From contig DATKMK010000021.1 of assembly GCA_035541895.1 (NCBI GenBank), forward strand, positions 1 through 64,000: a stretch of 64,000 nt of DNA. The letters are read 5' to 3'. Below, in pieces: positions 58,883 to 64,000 of this stretch. Below the pieces are notes generated by a model. The model was not told where the DNA came from. It saw only the letters and a list, made by a program, of their open reading frames with translations, and did no database searches. The translations under genes were made by a program, and so were the position numbers. The number at the start of each line of letters is the position of its first letter. The stretch's first letter is position 1. Origin of the DNA: DATKMK01 sp035541895 (lineage in GTDB: Bacteria; Desulfobacterota; Binatia; HRBIN30; JACQVA1).

Positions 58883-58991
58883 GAGCACGGTCTTCTATCA
58901 GATCAATCCGACGACTCGGAAGGGCGGCGGAGTCTCGGTTGACCGCTCAAAGCCCCTCCTTTAAGGTGACGCCCCAAGCGGTAGACACGAG

Positions 58992-60401
58992 ATGCCGGCG
59001 GTCACCCTCGGATTCGAGGAAATTGAGGATCGGCTGCGGATGGTGCGGCGGCGCGCCAATTTGTTCGACGCCCAACACCTCGGGTTCATCGGCGCGAGCA
59101 GCATTGCGCTCGCCGCAGCCCTAGTGATCGTGACGGCGTTACGGGGATCGGCGGAACTGTTTAGCGCGACGCTGTTGGTCATGCTGATGATCGGATGCGT
59201 GGCCCTGCTGCTGACGCCGTGGCTGATCGTCCGTCGCTGGCGCACCGTGCCGGCGGCCGCCGCGTTGATCGATCGCCGCGCCGGCTTACAAGATCGAATC
59301 GTCACGCTGCTGGCCGTGCGCGATCAACAGCCGCCCGCACGCCTCGCCGGATTTCTGCTCGCCGATACGCTCGCGCTCGGCCGGCGCTGGGAACCTCGTG
59401 TGATCGTGCCGCGCCGCGTGCCGCGCTCCGTGTACGCATTCGTGGTCGCGCTCGCCGCGCTGGTTTCGACGCTGTGGCTACCGCGTGACCATCCTCCCCG
59501 AAATGATACCGCCGTCACGACACTCAACGGCGTCAACTCGCAGCCCATCCCGGTCATGCCTCGTCTGAGCCGGTCACGTGCTGAGCAGCCGCTCGCAGCG
59601 GCCAACGCCCAGCCCGCGGGTGATGATGCGCCATCAGAATCCGGCGGCGCGGGTTCCGCGTCGGCGTCCGGTCGCACGTCCGGCGATCAGTCGGGCGCGG
59701 GCACGAACGGCGCGTCCGCTGCCAATCTCGATGCGCCGGGCTCGAATCAGCAGGGCGAAGCGTTCGGTCATCAACTGCAACAAATGATTCGCGCCGCCTT
59801 CGGCGCGCAAGTAGCCGGTCGACCGCAACAGCTCGCGCAACGAGATCAAACCGGCGCCGCCCGCGACCGAGAACGCAACGTTCGATCGGATTCCAGCCAG
59901 GCACGAGCCGGTCAGTCTGGATCCGCTCGCCGCGGCGACAACCAAACAATGAAAACCGCTGAAACCAAGCTAGGTGGGAACGCGTCGGGAAATGCTGCGG
60001 CCAATGATGCGCAAGCCAATCAGCCCGGCAAGTCGGGCGATCATCCGCGCAGCGACGGACCAGCGGGCAAAGATGGCAAAGGCTCCGGTGCCGGCAACGG
60101 CAGCGCCGGTGGCGGCTTGCTGGCGACTACCGGCGGCGAAGGTGCGGCATCTGCGGGCGGTGAATTGAAGACGTTCAAGATCACCCTGACGTCGTTTCTC
60201 CAAGGCCAAACGGTGAAAGCTGCGCCCGAGCCGAAGGTGCCGCGCGGACGCGTGGCCGACCAAGGGTTCGCCGCGGCCCCCCGTCAATCGAGCGCGCTGA
60301 GCGATCAGCAACTCGGGGACGACCTCATGCGCAAGCCGGAGATTCCGCCCGAATTCGAGGAGATCGTCCGCCGCGTCTATAGTCAGCGGCCCGAATCATG
60401 A
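58992..60401 (+). CDS. Membrane protein with long disordered tail in MoxR-type operon
   Basis: 469 residues. Two N-terminal membrane helices (LGFIGASSIALAAALVIVTA; LFSATLLVMLMIGCVALLLT), a short helical region with ALIDRRAGLQDRIVTLLAVR, a third helix (SVYAFVVALAALVSTLWLP), then ~300 residues rich in Gly, Ala, Ser, Asn and Gln with little structure (GNGSAGGGLLATTGGEGAAS) and a conserved-looking end (ISPE-like KPEIPPEFEEIVRRVYSQRP). The front resembles DUF4175-type proteins of MoxR operons. It overlaps the MoxR gene by 4 bases. Function unknown. Confidence 0.75.
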   Translation: MPAVTLGFEEIEDRLRMVRRRANLFDAQHLGFIGASSIALAAALVIVTALRGSAELFSATLLVMLMIGCVALLLTPWLIVRRWRTVPAAAALIDRRAGLQDRIVTLLAVRDQQPPARLAGFLLADTLALGRRWEPRVIVPRRVPRSVYAFVVALAALVSTLWLPRDHPPRNDTAVTTLNGVNSQPIPVMPRLSRSRAEQPLAAANAQPAGDDAPSESGGAGSASASGRTSGDQSGAGTNGASAANLDAPGSNQQGEAFGHQLQQMIRAAFGAQVAGRPQQLAQRDQTGAARDRERNVRSDSSQARAGQSGSARRGDNQTMKTAETKLGGNASGNAAANDAQANQPGKSGDHPRSDGPAGKDGKGSGAGNGSAGGGLLATTGGEGAASAGGELKTFKITLTSFLQGQTVKAAPEPKVPRGRVADQGFAAAPRQSSALSDQQLGDDLMRKPEIPPEFEEIVRRVYSQRPES

Positions 60402-61435
60402 GCACCGCCACCGCCCGCCAACAGGTCGAGGAGTTTCACGACATCTTTCATCGCATTCGCGAGGAGCTGAGTCGCGTCATCGTCGGCCACCACGACATTC
60501 TCGAACAGATTCTGATCGCGTTTTTCGCCGGCGGTCACGTGTTGATCGAAGGCGTGCCGGGCACCGGCAAGACCTTGATCGTGCGCACGCTCGGCGAGGT
60601 GCTCAACGTCCGCTTCAACCGCATTCAGTTCACGGTCGATCTCATGCCGGGCGACATCACCGGCACGCGCGTGCTGGTGGAAAACAACGGCCGGCGCGAC
60701 TTCGCGTTCGTCCAAGGTCCGATCTTCGCGCACGTGCTGCTGGCGGATGAGATCAATCGCGCCACACCCAAGACCCAGTCGGCGCTGCTCGAAGCGATGG
60801 CCGAGCTGCAGGTCACGGTTGCCGGGACGACGTATCACTTGGCGCCGCCGTTCTTCGTCCTTGCCACCCTCAATCCGATTGAGATGGAAGGCACCTATCC
60901 GTTGCCGGAAGCGCAGCTCGACCGCTTCTTCTTCAAGGTTCGTCTGTCGTACCCGACCGCCGAAGAGATGCAGCGCATCATCGGCACCACGACCAGCGCG
61001 ACCTTGCCGACCGTGAGGCCGTTGTTCGAGGCGGATGAGGCGCCGGCGCGCATCGAAGTGCTGAAGACGCTCGTGCGGGAGGTGCTAGTCGCGCCGCACC
61101 TCGAACAGTACGCCGCGGCGCTGGTGCGCGCAACCGTGCCGTCGGGCTCGAAATTCGCGCCGTCTACGGCCAGCGCGTTGCCGCTCGACGAGGGCGTCGC
61201 GCGCTACGTCAGTTTCGGATCGAGCCCGCGCGGCGGACAGGCGCTGTTGCTCGGCGCCAAGGTGCGCGCGCTGCTCGATGGACGCGTGAACGTGACCTAC
61301 GCCGACATCGACGCCGTCGCGGTCCCGGCCCTCAATCACCGCTTGGTGCTGAATTTCGCCGCCGAGGCCGACGGCGTCGACCCGCGCAACCTGATCGAAG
61401 CGATCGTCCAATCCGCTCGCCGCCTGCAGCGCTAA
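60398..61435 (+). CDS. MoxR-family AAA+ ATPase
   Basis: 345 residues. Walker A HVLIEGVPGTGKTLIVRTL, Walker B LLADEINRATPKTQSALLEA, sensor/arginine region FVLATLNPIEMEGTYPLPEA followed by LDRFFFKV, and a C-terminal lid domain. MoxR ATPases act as chaperones that mature or remodel partner proteins, often VWA proteins encoded beside them. Here DUF58 and VWA (BatA-like) genes follow directly, the standard MoxR-DUF58-Bat arrangement linked to envelope or stress functions. Confidence 0.95.
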   Translation: MSTATARQQVEEFHDIFHRIREELSRVIVGHHDILEQILIAFFAGGHVLIEGVPGTGKTLIVRTLGEVLNVRFNRIQFTVDLMPGDITGTRVLVENNGRRDFAFVQGPIFAHVLLADEINRATPKTQSALLEAMAELQVTVAGTTYHLAPPFFVLATLNPIEMEGTYPLPEAQLDRFFFKVRLSYPTAEEMQRIIGTTTSATLPTVRPLFEADEAPARIEVLKTLVREVLVAPHLEQYAAALVRATVPSGSKFAPSTASALPLDEGVARYVSFGSSPRGGQALLLGAKVRALLDGRVNVTYADIDAVAVPALNHRLVLNFAAEADGVDPRNLIEAIVQSARRLQR

Positions 61436-61438
61436 GCC

Positions 61439-62401
61439 GTGAGCGATCCCACACCAGCTCCCGTTCACGATCCGGCGCCGCGCCCATCCGAACCCGCCGC
61501 GCTGGCGAGCGTGTTCGAGCCGACCTTCCTGCGCAAGCTCGATCGCCTTCAATTGCGCGTGCGGCACAGTCTGGCGACGCGGCCGGGCAACACGCCGATG
61601 CCGCACGGTAGCCAGCCGTCGGGCATCGAGCTGGCGAACTACAAGTCGTACCATCCGGGCGACGACTTGCGGTATCTCGATTGGAACGCCTACGGCCGAC
61701 TCGATGAATTGTTGATCAAGACGTTTCGCGCGGAGCGGGAAGCCGCGCTGCACGTGCTGATCGATTGCAGCGCGTCGATGGGGGTGCCGGCCGCCGACGG
61801 GAAATTCTCGTTCGCGCAAGCGCTCGCCGCCAGCTTGAGCTACGTCAGCCTGCGCAACAACGATCCGGTGCGGATCGTGGCGCTCTCGGCGCTGCGCAAC
61901 GACACGGTTCGGACCTCGCCGTGGTTCCGGCATCGCGACGCTCTCGGGCGCTTGCGTGCGTTTCTCGTCAGCCTGCGCGCGCGAGACGTGACCACCTTGG
62001 CGGAGAGCGTGCGCGCGTATGCGCGTCAGGCGCGCGTACCGGGTGTCGCCGTCGTGGTGTCGGATTTCCTGACGGAGCCGCGCCACTACGAATCGGCTTT
62101 GCGGACGTTGATCGGGTACGGGTGGACCCTCGGGGTCGTTCGGCTGTTGGGTCCGGGTGAACGCGATCCGTCGCGAGTATTTCGCCGCGCGCGCGTGCGC
62201 GACAGCGAAACCGGCGCCGAGCGGATCATCTCGCTGACGCCGGCGAATCGCGCGCGCTACGAGAGCGCGCTGACGGCACATCTCGACGGGCTGCGCACGT
62301 GGTGCGCGCAACACGAGGTCTACTTCGCGCTCGTCGACCCCCACAGCGGTCTGGAACATGCACTGTTTCACGATCTCGTGGCGGCCGGCATGGTGCGCTG
62401 A
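61439..62401 (+). CDS. DUF58 domain protein
   Basis: 320 residues. The DUF58 core motif is YKSYHPGDDLRYLDWNAYGR, and a degenerate VWA-like region has EAALHVLIDCSASMGVPAAD with DxSxS. Found almost always between MoxR and VWA genes; its function is not settled but it is part of the MoxR-VWA complex route. The GTG start is 3 bases after the MoxR stop and the next gene starts 7 bases after its stop. Confidence 0.94.
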   Translation: MSDPTPAPVHDPAPRPSEPAALASVFEPTFLRKLDRLQLRVRHSLATRPGNTPMPHGSQPSGIELANYKSYHPGDDLRYLDWNAYGRLDELLIKTFRAEREAALHVLIDCSASMGVPAADGKFSFAQALAASLSYVSLRNNDPVRIVALSALRNDTVRTSPWFRHRDALGRLRAFLVSLRARDVTTLAESVRAYARQARVPGVAVVVSDFLTEPRHYESALRTLIGYGWTLGVVRLLGPGERDPSRVFRRARVRDSETGAERIISLTPANRARYESALTAHLDGLRTWCAQHEVYFALVDPHSGLEHALFHDLVAAGMVR

Positions 62402-62408
62402 TTGACTC

Positions 62409-64000
62409 ATGGGGCTGCTGAATCCCGGCGCGCTGGTCTACGCCTCGCTCTACGTCGTGCTGGTGTTGCTGTACCTGTGGGACCGCATCCGCCGGCGAGT
62501 CGAGGTGCCGTCGTTGTTGCTCTGGCAGGCCGTCAGTGACGATGCCGTCCAAGCACGTCGATTTCGTCCCGACTGGCTCTTCTTTTTGCAAGCGCTGCTG
62601 CTGGCCGCGTTGATCGGCGGACTGGCGCGACCCTACTTGGCGGACGGCCGGCCGGTCGAAGCGGCACGGCGTCACGTCTTCATTCTTGATGTCTCGGCCA
62701 GCATGCAAGCGCGCGAGGGCAAGACGACGCGGTTCGCTGCGGCGCTGGCGGCGTTGCGTGACCGGCTGCACGCCTTGCCCACCAACGATGAGATGATGTT
62801 GATCACCGCCGCCGCGCGGCCCGAGATCGTCGCCGACTTCACCCGCGACCGTGCGTTGTTGGAGAGCCGGTTGGCGGCGGTGCAGCCCACCGACACCGGC
62901 ACGGCGCTCGACCTCGCGTTGGCGCAGGCCGTCGGTGCGCGCGGACGCACGGATGCGCTTACCGACATCGAGGTGTTTTCGGACCTGGCACCGAGCCAAT
63001 TGCCGGCGCGCTGGCGCGACGAAATCGGCAGCGGGCGCATGCGCATGCATCAGTTTGGCGAGACCGACGCCAACCTCGCGATCACCGGGCTGGAGATCTT
63101 TCAGAGCCGCCTTCAGGATCCCCGGGCGGCGCGGGCCTACGTCGTTGTGCAGAATTTTTCGCATCGAGAAGGGCACGGCGGTTTGACCGTGCGGCTCAAC
63201 GAAGCGCCGGTGATGCAAACGGGCTTCAGCGTGCCGCCACGCGATGCGCGCTCATTCCTGGTCCCGAGTTTTCCCGGGCCCGGTCGCGTGGTCGCGCAAC
63301 TCGACGCCGACGATGCGCTTGCCGTCGACAATGTGGCGATGGGGTGGATCCGCCCGCTGTCGACGACGCGCGTCTTGCTCGTCTCGCCCGCCGGTCCGCT
63401 CGTCGACGAGTTGGCCGCGGTCGCGCGGGCGACCGCGGGGCTGCATCTCATCACGATGACTCCCGACGCGTATGGGGGCCGGGCAGAGGATGCTGCCGAC
63501 ATAGTGATCTTCCATCGCTTCGTTCCGGCTTCGGAGCCCACGGTGCCCGCGCTCTACGTCTATCCGCCGCGCGACAACGGGTTGTTCGCGATCTCGGGTG
63601 ACGTGCAGGGCGTCGACGTGTTGGATTGGAATGATCGCCACCAGGCTGTCGCCGGTTTGCGGCCGCTCGCGACCTTGCCGATTCAGCGCGCGCGCGTGAT
63701 CCTGCCCGCGGAGTGGCACGAGCCGCTGCTGTGGTCGCGCACGGCCGAGCGCGAATTCCCCTTGGCTCTCGCCGGTGAACGCAACGGCCGGCGCCTCGCC
63801 TGCCTCACCTTCGACTTGGAATCGGAGCGTCTACTGAGCAGCGATAACATCAACTTTCTACTGTTCTTCCTCAACCTCCTGAGTTGGCTCGCTCCGCAAT
63901 CGACCGACGTGGTGACCGTTTCGACCGGCGCGGTGTTGCCGATTGTGGGCATGCCCCCGGGCCCGGTCCGCGCGATCGATCCGCACGGCGAACCGCTTGA
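62409..64000 (+). CDS. BatA-like VWA domain membrane protein (3' end outside window)
   Basis: At least 530 residues, no stop before the window edge. N-terminal Bat signature helix LVYASLYVVLVLLYLWDRIR and RRRVEVPSLLLWQAVSDDAV, a second helix (WLFFLQALLLAALIGGLAR), then a VWA domain with MIDAS DVSASM in RRHVFILDVSASMQAREGK. The rest is a large beta-rich C-terminal region and a hydrophobic stretch near the end (FLLFFLNLLSWLAP). Such proteins anchor the MoxR-DUF58 system in the inner membrane. Start ATG 62409. Confidence 0.92.
   Translation, partial: MGLLNPGALVYASLYVVLVLLYLWDRIRRRVEVPSLLLWQAVSDDAVQARRFRPDWLFFLQALLLAALIGGLARPYLADGRPVEAARRHVFILDVSASMQAREGKTTRFAAALAALRDRLHALPTNDEMMLITAAARPEIVADFTRDRALLESRLAAVQPTDTGTALDLALAQAVGARGRTDALTDIEVFSDLAPSQLPARWRDEIGSGRMRMHQFGETDANLAITGLEIFQSRLQDPRAARAYVVVQNFSHREGHGGLTVRLNEAPVMQTGFSVPPRDARSFLVPSFPGPGRVVAQLDADDALAVDNVAMGWIRPLSTTRVLLVSPAGPLVDELAAVARATAGLHLITMTPDAYGGRAEDAADIVIFHRFVPASEPTVPALYVYPPRDNGLFAISGDVQGVDVLDWNDRHQAVAGLRPLATLPIQRARVILPAEWHEPLLWSRTAEREFPLALAGERNGRRLACLTFDLESERLLSSDNINFLLFFLNLLSWLAPQSTDVVTVSTGAVLPIVGMPPGPVRAIDPHGEPL

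Noticed and set aside
61085..63218. Long minus-strand frames across the MoxR-DUF58-BatA genes.
   Set aside because: Plus-strand genes have diagnostic motifs throughout; the antisense products do not.

Overview
The window is 64 kb of GC-rich, densely packed bacterial chromosome with about 65 supported genes on both strands. I see no IS element, phage, CRISPR array, rRNA or tRNA. The gene content points to an uncultured, soil- or freshwater-type Gram-negative lineage of the Deltaproteobacteria/Binatota kind. Supporting signs are outer-membrane assembly genes (LolA-fold carriers, an Omp85-type barrel, MMPL exporter), a secreted DUF4215 plus Thr/Pro-rich plus dockerin protein, paired acyl-CoA dehydrogenases, a ydaO-type riboswitch and a bacterial deoxyhypusine synthase homologue. 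The lineage is an inference from gene content only; no marker gene settles it.

Layout. 1-3.8 kb: tail of katG, a class II photolyase with a CarH-like B12 light sensor, and three damaged genes (cut-short DUF523 protein, redoxin with an in-frame TGA where a UxxC motif is expected, ABC ATPase tail). 3.8-7.3 kb (minus): a partner-switching module (histidine kinase, REC-PP2C phosphatase, HATPase anti-sigma kinase, STAS antagonist). 7.4-17.5 kb (plus): a ten-gene lipid-type cassette with two LolA-fold carriers, a degenerate M1 peptidase fused to an Omp85-like barrel, ACP, FabZ-like dehydratase, lipoprotein, MMPL exporter and PaaK-like adenylate-forming ligase, but no ketosynthase. 17.5-19.2 kb: CoA-disulfide-reductase-type flavoprotein with rhodanese. 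19.3-25 kb: two CheY-like regulators running into the housekeeping string tmk-holB-PSP1-metG-tatD. 25-31.3 kb: hybrid kinase, secreted protein, GT39 glycosyltransferase, GalT-like protein.

31.3-39.8 kb: a c-di-AMP (ydaO/yuaA) riboswitch and terminator in front of an M23 endopeptidase, then glycerophosphodiesterase, CysQ, deoxyhypusine synthase homologue, YdjC-like deacetylase, a double-hotdog dehydratase, a Rieske protein and small unknowns. 40-41.2 kb: folK and a fructose-6-phosphate-aldolase-type transaldolase. 41.3-48 kb: the Thr/Pro-rich dockerin protein, metallophosphatase, meaB, C39-like lipoprotein and membrane proteins. 48-51.4 kb: a cold-shock-fold-like small protein coupled to a sulfite/nitrite reductase, then thrC. 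51.4-58.9 kb (minus): MFS transporter, an acyl-CoA dehydrogenase pair, M55 aminopeptidase with a D-2-hydroxyacid dehydrogenase, a redoxin and a glutathione S-transferase, with a REP-like element and a duplicated GST tail fragment between the last two. 59-64 kb: MoxR-DUF58-BatA-type operon running off the window.

Strongest candidates for something undescribed: (1) the ketosynthase-free lipid loading and envelope-crossing cassette with its pseudo-M1/Omp85 fusion; (2) the truncated SelU/PRXL2-like redoxin whose TGA sits at the redox-cysteine position with a SECIS-like stem-loop just downstream; (3) a CarH-photolyase light circuit with a perfect dyad upstream. All are readings by eye; no homology or folding program was run.
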